Below are positions 1 through 10,084 of a stretch of 64,000 nt of DNA, piece by piece. The notes under the pieces were generated by a model that did not search any database, was not told the DNA's origin, and saw only the letters and a program-made list of their open reading frames with translations. Position numbers and translations under genes: made by a program. Source of the DNA: Siphonodentalium dalli (taxonomy: Eukaryota > Mollusca > Scaphopoda > Gadilida > Siphonodentaliidae); assembly GCA_032622095.1 (NCBI GenBank), contig CP136066.1, forward strand, positions 98,667,319-98,731,318. Reading direction: 5' to 3'. Position 1 is the stretch's first letter; each line of letters begins with the position of its first letter.

Positions 1-915
1 AGAAGCTCAGAGCACCCGTTCTCCAATCTCAAATCACCGCAAAGGCACGGCGGGGGTTAATCAAGTGATTATTTAATGAGCGTTTGTTTTTGACGCATCT
101 CTATAAAGAGCGTCTGTTTCCCATTCAACGTTATTCGCATCTGCAGAGTTATACGGGAACGCAAACGTTATCGCTCGAAATTTATTCCCTGTGAGCACGG
201 ATGGCGTGCTTTGTTTTTACAGTATATACCTTCGGTATATACCGAAATCATCCCAGATAATCACGAATATAGCATCAGATTTCTCCCCAGATATACCGTT
301 ATAAAGCTACTGGAATCTGCCAATCTACGGGAAATTCCAGGGAATGCCGATTGAGCTCAAACTTGCTACCTACGGGAAGTGTCATATATATGAGTGTGTC
401 CTTTATAGACTCTAACCGATTGAGCTCAAACTTGCTAAATAAGAAAATAGCCCCCAAGCCGTAAATATCAACAACAACGATATTACTAAATACACGTTTT
501 CGGCAATGTGAGAGTTTTCGGGGAGCCGTGATGCCAACAACAACGACCCGAAGACAGATTTCCCGACGGGAAGCGTTTGTTTTAAATTCAATGCAATGTT
601 ATCGTAGAGAGATTTCACGAAACAAAGAATGCGTTGTCTGTCGTTCCTAGGAAGGGGGGGATTTCTACGGGTAAATTTTTCCGCCAGAAACAACAAAATT
701 AATTAAAACAATTTACAATTTAATTAAAACAATTTAAAATTAAAAAAAATTAACAATAAAAAAACAATTCAGAAACAAAATATATTAAATTTAAAAAACA
801 TTAAATTCATATTCAAAAATAAAAAACAAAAATAAATAAAAACAAAATAATTACAAAAATGTCATGTTTCTGAAACAAAGCCATGGGACGAATGCCGCCA
901 GTGGCGGGCTAACCT
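1..915. other. left flank without a recognisable gene
   Basis: No coding exon is convincing here. A 22-bp direct repeat starting CCGATTGAGCTC occurs at 347-368 and again at 416-437. A small hairpin with a 9-bp stem (GTATATACC, 3-base loop) lies at 222-242. From about 697 to 860 the sequence is A/T-rich low-complexity DNA made of short A runs. The open frame on the minus strand at 412-696 has no domain or splice support. Confidence 0.5.
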
Positions 916-1645
916 GCTAGTCTATTATATATTTTGGAAGATCTGTCTGTCTGTGTGTCTGTCTGTGTGTGTGTTCGCGATGAACTCGAAAACGGCCGAC
1001 CCGATTTCGATGAAACTTGATATGTGGGGGTATTTTCGGCCAGGAAGTGGCATAGGACTATTAATTTGCCCGTGCGACGTGACCTTGACCTTTAAATTGG
1101 GTAATTTCAAGGTCAAACGCCAGAATATCACAGGATTTCGATGAAACTTGGTACGTGGTGGTACCTTTGGCCGGGGAGTGGCATAAACCTATTAATTTCC
1201 CCGTGCAACGTGACCTTGACCTTGAAATCGGGTCATTTCAAGGTCAAAGGCCGAATATCACGGGATTTCGATGAAACTTGGTATGTGGGGGTGCTTTCGT
1301 ATGGGGAGTCACACAAACATATCCATTTGCCCGTGCGACGTGACATTGACCTTGAAATCGGGTCAATTCAAGGTCAAATCGCCAATTTTGATGGGATTTC
1401 GACGAAATTTTATACACAGGGTTACTTTTGTCCACTGGGTGACCCCGACCTGACCTTGACCTTCAAAATGATCAATTCAAGGTCAAATCGGGTAAAACCG
1501 GATGGATTTTGATGGGCACGTTTGTCGCGTACTTTTGACCAGGCAGTGTTTTGGACTGGTCAAATCGTGACCCCACTTGACCTTGACCTTCAAAATGGAC
1601 AATTCAAGGTCAAAGCCCGGACGAAGTCGGGTCACCTTCTAGTAA
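916..1645 (-). repeat. family A repeat, copy A1
   Basis: This is a copy of the family found at 14.5-15.6 and 18.6-19.4 kb, lying in the opposite orientation. Read on the minus strand it starts with the core CCCGACTTCGTCCGGGC near 1,632, passes through about five roughly 130-bp internal repeats and ends in a GACA/GACACA-rich tract and TATATAATAGACTAGC near 916. The internal repeats pair GACCTTGA with TCAAGGTCA blocks. A core at one end plus GACA and TA tracts at the other resembles the mini-me type of microsatellite-associated elements described in insects. That comparison is from memory and concerns architecture only. Confidence 0.8.
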
Positions 1646-1744
1646 AATATATTAGTCAAAAGATTTGATATACACTTAAACATAAATAATTAAAAATCAA
1701 TAAATAAACAAAAGTCATGTTTTGTCAGACCAATTGCGATATTA

Positions 1745-1917
1745 CAGTAATGCTCTAATTAATCGACTTCTTAACCACAACAGAATTATGGGTAACTTTT
1801 CAGGTTTTAGTCGGAAATATGGCTTGTTGCCATATTTCCAACTAAATCCTGAAAAGTTACCCATAATTATGTTGTGGTTAAGAAGTCGATTAATTAGAGC
1901 ATTACTGTACTCAAGTG
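1745..1917. mobile_element. palindromic TA-flanked MITE, copy 1
   Basis: A nearly complete palindrome begins CAGTAATGC and ends GCATTACTG, flanked by TA on both sides (1743-1744, 1918-1919). A TA target duplication and CAGT termini are typical of the Tc1/mariner-pogo superfamily, so this is best read as a non-autonomous foldback element of that type. It has no coding capacity. Other copies lie at 3,926, 6,924, 24,713, 24,888, 25,063 and 44,841. The centre of this copy is shorter than in the 213-216 bp copies. Confidence 0.8.
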
Positions 1918-2123
1918 TTGCGATCATTAGCGATGTTTGTATTTGAGAAGCATGCTGATCAGTAGATTCGGTACCGATTTTTCCGTTTGTGACGGTCACA
2001 ATTGGAAAAATTGGTACCAGTTTCACAGATCGATGTGTTCTTCAAAAAATGTTGTTTTTACGTTGCAATCGGTATGTGGTCCATAGAAATTACTGACCTA
2101 ACCTTATTCCATTTTCATTTCAG

Positions 2124-2309
2124 TATATTGATGCAGAACAAAAGAACCAAATGCTGCAGGACCTGTACAAGGAAAATTCTGAACTCGTGTGTGCATTACA
2201 GGTCACAGAGGAACGACAGAAGTTAGCTGAACGAAAATGTGCTGAATTTGAAGACAAATGTCGAACTTTAACCCGATATGTTGTTAAAATCACTAAAGCT
2301 GCACTGTGA
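2124..2309 (+). CDS. last coding exon of a ninein/ninein-like coiled-coil protein (partial)
   Basis: A pyrimidine-rich tract ending in CAG at 2121-2123 is followed by an open frame of 61 codons and TGA at 2307-2309. The peptide is a strongly charged heptad-like helix (YIDAEQKNQMLQDLYKENSE near the start, ending TLTRYVVKITKAAL). The order 'LYxENxxLVxALQxTEExQ...AExxxxxLExK...ITxAAL' is what I recall for the C-terminal tail of ninein-like centrosomal proteins, which anchor microtubule minus ends. That assignment is from memory and unverified. Upstream exons are not visible and should lie left of the window or be masked by the family A repeat. A piggyBac-like MITE begins 35 bp after the stop, so the 3' UTR probably runs into it. 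Good exon; family name only moderately sure. Confidence 0.6.
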   Translation, partial: YIDAEQKNQMLQDLYKENSELVCALQVTEERQKLAERKCAEFEDKCRTLTRYVVKITKAAL

Positions 2310-2343
2310 TACTTGGTCCATTCATTACTTTTCATAATTTTAA

Positions 2344-2600
2344 CCCTTTCATGATGAGAGCTGCTCTGGTGCAGCATTAAAGATCCTGTGCCAGTGCATT
2401 CTCTTATATATGTGAGTCTCCCAAAGAGAGCCTCACATATATATAAGAGAATTCACTGGCATACAAGGTCAAGGTAAATATTGTTAGGCCAATGTATTCT
2501 CTTATATATGTATTCTCTTATATGTGGGAGATTCGCATATATAAGAGAATGCATTGGCACAGGGTTTATAAAATGTTAAGAAGCTCTAGTCATAGACGGT
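2344..2600. mobile_element. piggyBac-like MITE with two internal hairpins, copy 1
   Basis: The element is bounded by TTAA (2340-2343 and 2601-2604). Its terminal inverted repeats are like CCCTTCCATGAT, degenerate at the right end. Inside are two imperfect hairpins, each built from CATTCTCTTATATATG and its complement, separated by a spacer with ACAAGGTCAAGGTAAA. TTAA duplication with CCC termini points to the piggyBac superfamily. It has no transposase. Copies 2 and 3 are at 8,515 and 51,190. Confidence 0.75.
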
Positions 2601-2604
2601 TTAA

Positions 2605-3160
2605 AGATGGTCTATTTCTTCCCATCAAATTTCACATAGATTCCAAAGTATTAAATAATAGATAAATTCAAGGACACCTGTCCGTAAAGGCTATAAATTA
2701 ATATCAGTTGTATTTAGAATTTCTTGTGACGTTTATGGGACAATTTTATGTGCTATTTTTATAACAGAAATCCACTCAAAAATGTTCAGAGCGTACGTAC
2801 CAAGATCGCACCAAGAAGGAGAACTTGTGTGCAGCCTCAATCATGGATTATTGCAGATCGGCTAAAGAGATTAACGCAAATTACGATCGAAATAAACCAC
2901 TTTATTATGCCTTTATAGACAAATAATTGTGGCCTGGAAGAGGTACATTATTTTAAAGACAAAGTGCAGGTTGCACTTATTTCAATGAATCAAACTGTAA
3001 AGTGAGTACCGCTGGTAAAATGTAGCTATCAAACAATATTGCCAGAAATCCAAACTATATCAATCATACCATTTCAGAAAATATGATGTCCAAACTATGC
3101 ACTAATGTAAATGTAAACAATCTATCGTTGATAAGCAAACAGCTGTGATCAAGCCTGGAA
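2605..3160. other. no feature seen
   Basis: Between the two DNA elements I see no splice-bounded open frame, no repeat shared with the rest of the window and no RNA-like fold. It may hold the rest of the 3' UTR of the gene ending at 2,309. Confidence 0.4.
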
Positions 3161-3532
3161 AAATGGTGTCTGACATTTGCAGAATGAGGTTCCCTGAGGG
3201 TGAATTTAGTGATGCTATCCCACACAGTGGGCTAGCTTCACCAAATTCACCCTCTGGGAACCCCATTCTGCTTAGGCCTCAACTGCTGTTGGAGTCTTAG
3301 CTAGGATCAGATTGATAGTTTCCCAGTTGAGATTGGTGATGTTCGCCCATTAGTCATTATGCATTTTATCTTCTGCAAATTAGAGGATATAGAAACACTT
3401 CGCATAAAATGAGGCCTAAGCAGAATGAGGTCTCCAGAGGGTGAGTTTGGTGATGCTAGCCCACTGTGCAGGATAGCATCACTAAATTAACCCTCTGGGG
3501 ATCTCATTCTGCAAAAGTCAGACACACTATAT
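3161..3532. mobile_element. double-hairpin TIR element, copy 1
   Basis: Two hairpins of about 110 bp (arms GCAGAATGAGG...CCTCATTCTGC around a GTGATGCTA core) lie as mirror images. The outer ends are related to GTGTCTGACATTTGCAG and its complement. The middle, 3,275-3,420, is bounded by CTTAGGCCTCAAC and GAGGCCTAAG, also inverted. A shorter and better preserved copy lies at 61,281-61,516. It is non-coding, and the superfamily is not clear because no target duplication is obvious. Confidence 0.7.
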
Positions 3533-3925
3533 CCTGACTTGGACACTATTAATATAGTCAGTTTGGATTTTATCTTTGTGAAAATAACTGCATTGAGCAA
3601 GATTAATCTCTATTTCCATGCGTTCCACATTATGTTAACACTTGATTCTAGTGATATGCATAAGATAAGTACATATTGGCCCAACTACCTGTTTATATAT
3701 CATATCTATGACCAGCCTACAGAGGTTATCTCCTTCGTAATTTCAGTCATATCTTCCTCGCCTGAAGACATATATAAATTAGTTCACCATTATCAATGTG
3801 GATGACCAGAGTAATTATTAGTACCTATTTCAGTAGACCAAGTCTTCTCGGTCCACAACATGCAGCTTGGGATATCGGTTGGGATGATGCTGTTTTGGAC
3901 CAAGTCCGGCCTCGTTGCTCTTCTA

Positions 3926-6375
3926 CAGTAATGCCCTAATTAATTCTACTGCTTAACCACAGCAGAATTATGGGTAACTTTTCAGGATTTAGTCGGAAAT
4001 ATGGCTTGTTACCATTCATCGGAAAGCTCTCTCAGGGAGAGCTTTCCGATGAATGGCAACAAGCCATATTTCCGACTAAATCCTGAAAAGTTACCCATAA
4101 TTCTGCTGTGGTTAAGCAGTCAATTAATTAGGGCATTACTAGGGCCCTGCGAACCTTATAATTTAGGGCGAACCGAACCTTGAAACCGAATCATCGTCTT
4201 GGTTTCGAATCGAACCGAATCTCGAACCCAATTACCGACCGTGTCATTGAAGAGAGTCCAAGCGACATACTCATAATACTTAAGTAGCCAGTTAGAACGT
4301 ATGTGGATCATTATAATAGTACAATCAACGTGTTATATACAAATTTATCGTATACGATATAAGATAATTACATGTTGAAGAATTATTTTATATTGGAGAT
4401 GAATGACAATCCGATAAAACGTTGATTTTATGTTCCGTTTATGTCCATACATTATATTACATAACCCCGATTAAAACAAATATCCGATTATCATTCTCCG
4501 TATATACCCGCGTCCGCTCACTGAGCATCACTCATGAAAAATCATAACTTATGACTAATTCTAACAGTAAGTGAGACAGATGTCTGATTGAATCATCGGT
4601 CAAGCTTCCAATAGTAAATATATGTACAATGTAAACAACGCGATAAATGACGCATTGAACTCCTAACACACTGACAGCATGAACGCGCCACGTGGCATAA
4701 CTCGGTAACTATTAACAGACTCGTCAATCTATAACTGCGACAACACATGACAAAGATCAAAGCGTGCCGACGTCGCGTTGTAGCAATTAAGTGTCACAAG
4801 ACAAAGCACATCGGGTTACATAATCATGTCAATCATTTATGCTGATAAACAATGGCCACACCTTCTCCTCACTGTGATTGGTTGACTCCAATTGTTGACA
4901 CAGAAGGCTGCCGGAAATACCTATTCACTTTCAGCAGTCCTTCGATTTTGAGGCGCGCAATTGCGCTTGCGCGCCTTGGCGCGCGCAGATCTAAAAACCA
5001 GCGAGTTATTAAATGCGCACGCCGACAATTTTAAATGCGCGCGTCGTAATTTGCAGTCAGTGAATGAGATTTTAATAAACAGCACATCAATGGTTAAACG
5101 CCGACAAGACTATTCACCGTGTATTTTTCTCAGCAGCGATGGCGTTGATTACAACATGACAACAAAGATCAAAGCGGCCGCCGGCGTCTTTCTCACTCAA
5201 TGATTGGGGTGACACCTCGTCACAACTGCTGCACGTGCGAGTTCCCGCAAAAAAACTGTCAATTCTTTGGCGGCCTCGTTTGATGTTTGATGAATACTAC
5301 TGCCATAGATTAGGGTTTAAGTTTAACTATATTTCGAGGCTATACTTCGAAGCCACCATCTCTCGACTCGGAGAAAGCGAAAAATGGACATTGAAGCCTC
5401 CGAAATACCGACTATCAAAACGAAAGAGAGCCCCGGTTGATTCGTCGGATAACGGTGCATCTGGTAACGATTCCACTTCCGAGTTTGAAGTTTTAAGCGG
5501 CTCGAATCTGATGAGCATGCGCACTCAGACGCGGAAGTGGACTCATTACCATGATTAGATTCACCTGGATTGCCGGATAATCGGATTATTGTGGACTAGA
5601 TATTGTACTACAATCTAAACATATGTTTTTAGTTCTGTTTTTCACTTTATGTTGCCACAGGCACACTTGGAATTATACGTGTGTATCATTATACTTGTGT
5701 TTGTCTTTATTCAGTAATCATTTCATCCATGTTAATTTGAATTGTGCTCCCTCAAAAAAGGCGCGCGCAAATTCCAAAAGCTCCGAGCGATATATCGCTC
5801 ACCTACGTTTTCCAAATTCGAAGGACTGCTTTCAGCCAGTTTACGGAATTCAAAAAAGCTTGTTCGATCTGTATTCATCAATAATAATAACTTATTGTTT
5901 CGTTTGTTAGGTATAATTATGTCTATTAGTAAAGTTATATGGAGAATAAAACAAACTTTGACGAGGTAGAACTTTGACTGAGATAGAAATGTTATAGTTT
6001 TACTAATTAATGATCACGAATTTGACATGTCCGACTGGACCGTTTAGCGGGAGCGGAATAAAGTTATGCCAAAAGACCCGTTCAATGAAATATCACCCAG
6101 TTACCCCGCCCGAGTAATGATCAAAGTAATTATGTCCAATGTAAACATAAAATCATAGTATCACACAGTTGTATGTAAACCAATTAATATACGGTATATA
6201 ATCAATAAACAATTCCCAGTACGCAAAATTTGCCCATTTCGCGGGACTAAAGAAAAGGTTCGATATAAACGAATCCCGTCTAAGGTTTCGAACCGGACCG
6301 AATCATCACAGCGGTTTCGAACCGAACCGAACCGAACCGAACCTCGAACGGTTCGCAGGGCCCTAGGCATTACTG
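3926..6375. mobile_element. palindromic TA-flanked MITE, copy 2, split by a hAT element
   Basis: The MITE runs 3,926-4,139 and finishes with two bases at 6,374-6,375, flanked by TA (3924-3925, 6376-6377). Removing the 2.2-kb insertion leaves a 216-bp, almost perfect palindrome whose centre is GGAAAGCTCTC around a short loop. The break falls inside its right terminal repeat. Confidence 0.85.
4140..6365. mobile_element. non-autonomous hAT element, 2,226 bp
   Basis: The ends are TAGGGCCCTGCGAACC and its exact complement (16 bp). They are flanked by a perfect 8-bp duplication GGCATTAC at 4132-4139 and 6366-6373, which is diagnostic of the hAT superfamily. Sub-terminal regions are rich in CGAACC/GGTTCG motifs. 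The interior (4,700-5,970) has a very GC-rich inverted stretch at 4,951-4,990 (GGCGCGC motifs). A block with CAAAGATCAAAGCG near 4,750 recurs near 5,165. The longest open frame (5,235-5,558) shows no transposase or hAT dimerisation features. Mobilisation in trans is inferred. Confidence 0.85.
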
Positions 6376-6923
6376 TATAACGGACTTTCATTCAAAGATT
6401 TACTACATGTGCATGTGGAGCACGGGCATTCACGTAAACCCCTGAATGTGATTAATCATAGGAAATGTCCGCGATTAATCTGTCTTCAAAATAATATATC
6501 AGTTACCATGATAGAAAAAGGCATAGCGATGATACGATCATTTAATGTATTGTTTACATGCATTTTCTGATAGCGCGACAAATCTAAATTCTCTGAAAAA
6601 CAAGCCTTTGTTTACATTTAAATCTTGTTGCTTTGACATTTAACGGACCTCTGATATAATGCATGTTGGATATCATCATGCTTGGGAAAGGCTGCCCTCT
6701 ATGTTCATATAGGCTTCCATTTGACCTAATCTGAAGACATACAAGTAAGATAACTGCTGCCCACGATTCTGGGCATAAAGTCTGTTATAGAAGAGTAAAG
6801 GGATGGGACTCATCCAAAACAGCATCAACCCAACCGATATCCCAAGCTATTGTGGACCGAGATGACTTGGTCTAGCATTTTTCGTAGTACTGGTACTGTA
6901 ATTTGAGGTGGAGTGCTATTATA

Positions 6924-7189
6924 CAGTAATGCCCTAAGTAATCGACTCCTTAACCACAGCAGAATTATGGGTAACTTTTCAGGATTTAGTCGGAAATATG
7001 GCTTGTTGCATTCATCGGAAAGCTCTCCCTGAGAGCTTTCCGGTGAATGGCAACAAGCCATATTTCCGACTAAATCCTGAAAAGGGAGAGCTTTCCGATG
7101 AATGCAACAAGCCATATTTCCGACTAAATCCTGAAAAGTTACCCATAATTCTGCTGTGGTTAAGGAGTCGATTACTTAGGGCATTACTG
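6924..7189. mobile_element. palindromic TA-flanked MITE, copy 3, with internal duplication
   Basis: CAGTAATGCCC to GGGCATTACTG, flanked by TA (6922-6923, 7190-7191). Compared with copy 2 it carries an extra segment of about 55-60 bp around 7,044-7,137: the stretch 'CAACAAGCCATATTTCCG...CTGAAAAG' appears twice in a row on one arm. It lies only about 50 bp outside the right arm of the 3.8-6.9 kb element. Confidence 0.8.
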
Positions 7190-7395
7190 TACTGTGGGTA
7201 CAGTGGGCTACAACACCCGGTCACCAGAATTTTGTTTATGAAGTTATAAAAATACAGCCATGCAGATTTCAACATCTATGCGTCACAGGTGATAACTAAA
7301 GGTATTGAGCCCAGGTTCATTGTGATTTTATGCCGATACATAGATAAATAGCTGTTCGAAAACAAAACCTTGCTACTCATTTGCATGGAATTAGG

Positions 7396-7539
7396 ATGTT
7401 CGTCATTGGACTGTTCAAAGTCCTTACCCATTTCATTGACAAATATGGCAATGAAATAGAGCTTATCGTACCCCCCGATACAAGGAAAGCAACATTCGGT
7501 GGTTATTTTTCTTTTTTCGGGTGTGAGAAAATTACATAA
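7396..7539 (+). CDS. short unrecognised open frame
   Basis: The frame is open from 7,348, has ATG at 7,396 and stops at 7,537-7,539, giving 47 residues (MFVIGLFKVLTHF...EIELIVPPDTR...GGYFSFFG). The composition looks protein-like rather than repeat-derived, but I do not recognise a family. No convincing acceptor or donor borders it. It could be a fragment of an exon, a decayed gene or chance. Confidence 0.2.
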   Translation: MFVIGLFKVLTHFIDKYGNEIELIVPPDTRKATFGGYFSFFGCEKIT

Positions 7540-7998
7540 TGCTACTCACCTTTCCGACTTACTGTAATATGAAAACGCGTACAAATTATTACTTCCATTC
7601 ATCCAGAGTGGTTATATGTTGAGTTCTAAGCAGAAAGGAGAACAGTATTATGTGAAGTAATGAAACTGGGGTTATTTAGTGCAAACAGTCCCATCAATTT
7701 TCTCAGGTAGAGTTTAAGCTAATCTCATTTTAGATTAAAAACTTGCTGTTTTTGTTCAGAGGTGTAGCATAATACTTTTTGAGTCAGAGAGGACCATGCA
7801 GCTTCTGCACTAGGAAATAGTTTATGACTGGGACAGGAAATGTTACTATTTTTAGAAGATTATAACATTTTTATTGAAAACTGTCTGTGCGAAATTGTGA
7901 AATAACCCATGAAGACTTGTATTCTATATATTTCTTCTGGTATGCGAGATTCACCTCTGACTCTTAAATGGTACCAGAATTCAGGATTCATGGGGGAT

Positions 7999-8031
<33 letters not shown>
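7999..8031. repeat. 33-base G homopolymer
   Basis: An uninterrupted run of G follows TGGGGGAT. Runs this long are error-prone in sequencing and can form G-quadruplexes. The open frame on the opposite strand (7,860-8,117) is an artefact, its proline run coming from this tract. Confidence 0.9.
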
Positions 8032-8032
<1 letters not shown>

Positions 8033-8514
8033 GACACCTTTCGTGTTCTGTTAGATGGCAAATGCAAAACAGCTCATCATGGTTGTTATATAGGTAAAGG
8101 TAACACAGACAGCACATGCTTGTACGTATAGTGTTTCGTACTTTTACAAATCATTTCTATTGTCACAAACATATATATATATCTATATTATTAAATAAAT
8201 TTATACAATTCATAACTCATTGTGAATTACATCTATTTATATTTTTGTAATTTATCATCTATTGTTTGAAATTACAACATTTCATCTGACTTCCCAGTGT
8301 TCTCCATCAAATGGCTATAAATGCCAAAAACATGTTTTGGGAAATTCGTGCCAGAGAGGCTGACAATTGGGAATATATAGAGAATGTATAGGAACAAGCA
8401 TTTTCATCACAAGGCCAAAAAAATTATAATTAATACCTAGATTATCATTCAATTTTCATGGAAAAGTTATCGCAAGGAAAGGATTTTAGTTTTTATTAAC
8501 TCTGTCAAGTTTAA

Positions 8515-8782
8515 CCCTTCCATGATGGGAGCTGTGCTGGTGCAGCATTAAATATCCTGTGCAAGTGTATTATCTTATATATGCACGTCTCCCAAAGGGA
8601 GCCTTGTATGTATATATATATATAAGAGAAAGAACTGGCTTACAAGGTCAAGGTAAAATTTGTTAGACCAACTGAATGCATTCTCATATATGCGAGGCTC
8701 CCTATGAGAGACTTGCATATATAAGAGAATGCATCGGCACAGGATGTTTGCAAAATTTCAGGAAGCTCCAATCATGGAAGGG
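8515..8782. mobile_element. piggyBac-like MITE with two internal hairpins, copy 2
   Basis: This is the best preserved copy at its ends: TTAA (8511-8514) then CCCTTCCATGAT, and ATCATGGAAGGG then TTAA (8783-8786). The internal hairpins contain CTTATATATG / CATATATAAG arms with a longer TA run in the first. The spacer again contains ACAAGGTCAAGGTAAA. Confidence 0.85.
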
Positions 8783-9226
8783 TTAACAAAGCAGAAGTCA
8801 GTAAGATGGGAGCCTACGATTTTTACTGAAATTTGTTATAAAAAAAAAAATGGCCGCCAACTGCCATCTTGGATTTCAAATTTGAATCACAATATTCACA
8901 CCCTGCAGCCCGTATTTATTGGAGAATTGTTTTGAAAATTTACATGCCAGTTTAGGATCACCTCTAGATGGTTAATTATTTTGTTGAAAAGAATTGGATT
9001 TTACTCTTAGGAATTTTTTTTTAAATGGCTGCCTGCAGCCATCTTGGATTTTACTCTTTGCATGACTATATCTATTCTTCTTCTTCTGATAAAATGCGAC
9101 TCCCCGCAGAAGACTTCTGTTGGAATATTATCGCATTTGTGCACACAGGCATATGAGGATGTCGTTAAAGCCAATTGATGTATTTATAACAAGGATATTG
9201 TATATATTACAAGTAAAATCATGAAG

Positions 9227-9472
9227 TTAAAATATCTGTTCTGCCATCCTCAGCAAGCCTGTTTTGAGCATCTCATTCTGAAAGTCTTCTAGGGAGGTGC
9301 ATGCCACTGCCACTTCAGATAGGGTGTTCCACATCCATATGACAGAGGGAAAGAAGGAGTATTTGTATGCATCCACTCTCACATGATGTGACGATGTAGC
9401 GCTGGTTGTGGCCTCACGATCTGTCATTGGTTCTGCTCTTCCCGAGTGGAGTAGCTTGATTTGTGACGACAA
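9227..9472 (-). pseudogene. C-terminal fragment of a LINE reverse-transcriptase protein
   Basis: The minus-strand frame encodes about 80 residues including RVDAYKYSFFPSVIWMWNTL, the signature of the C-terminal end of CR1/Jockey-type non-LTR retrotransposon proteins (aromatic-rich 'YSFFPxxIxxWNxL' then a helix). Nothing of the RT domain remains beside it, so this is a 5'-truncated or decayed copy. Confidence 0.6.
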
Positions 9473-10084
9473 GTCCTTTGGTACACTTGAAAAACACAGT
9501 CAACATTAACTTTTTACGATACAGATAATGGCGAGGGTTAATTTTCTAAACTGGCTTATTTATAATCATCCCCCATTATATGAGGAATCTAATGGTGTGG
9601 TTTAAATATGTTAAAAGTGGCGCCGTTCGAGTCAGGGATGCACGGAGGAGGAGATCTCGAGGGGCACCAAAATTGATAAAAAATAATTTTGGCGCCGATT
9701 TCAACCAAATTGATACACATTCTTCTCCATGATACAAGGAATCTAATTGTGTGATTTAAAGATGCTAAATTGGTGTCGTTTGGATGAGAGATTGGGGGGG
9801 GGGGTGGGCACTCAATTTTATAAGAATTGGTTTAGTCGCCGATTGCCACCAAACTTATACAAAATCATCCACATGGTGTGGCTTAAAGCTGTCAAAAGTG
9901 GCTTCATTCGAGTCAGGGGTGCACTGAAAGGGAGAGGGGCACCAACATTGATCACAATATTTTTAGCGCCAATTTCCACCAAATTGATACACATTCTATC
10001 CATGATATGAGGAATCTAATCATGTGATTTAAAGACGCCATATTGGTGCTGTTTGTGTGAGAGATGGTGTGGGGATGGGGGTAT

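Larger units (their letters stand above)
3836..6872. mobile_element. outer TIR element hosting a nested insertion
   Basis: About 65 bp starting TAGACCAAGTC at 3,834 returns inverted at 6,810-6,874, with roughly two substitutions and one short indel. TA flanks the GACCAAGTC ends (3834-3835, 6873-6874), as expected for a Tc1/mariner-type insertion. Without the inner MITE and hAT element the host would be only several hundred bp, so it is non-autonomous. The boundary call rests on the inverted arms alone. Confidence 0.55.

Noticed and set aside
953-1512. Open frames in the 1-1.5 kb repeat
   Set aside because: They lie in family A repeats, are found in several frames and contain no domain.
5235-5558. 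107-codon frame inside the hAT element as a transposase
   Set aside because: It shows no transposase catalytic or hAT dimerisation pattern and is far too short; the element is treated as non-autonomous.
7860-8117. Proline-rich protein on the minus strand
   Set aside because: The proline run is the translation of the G homopolymer at 7,999-8,031.
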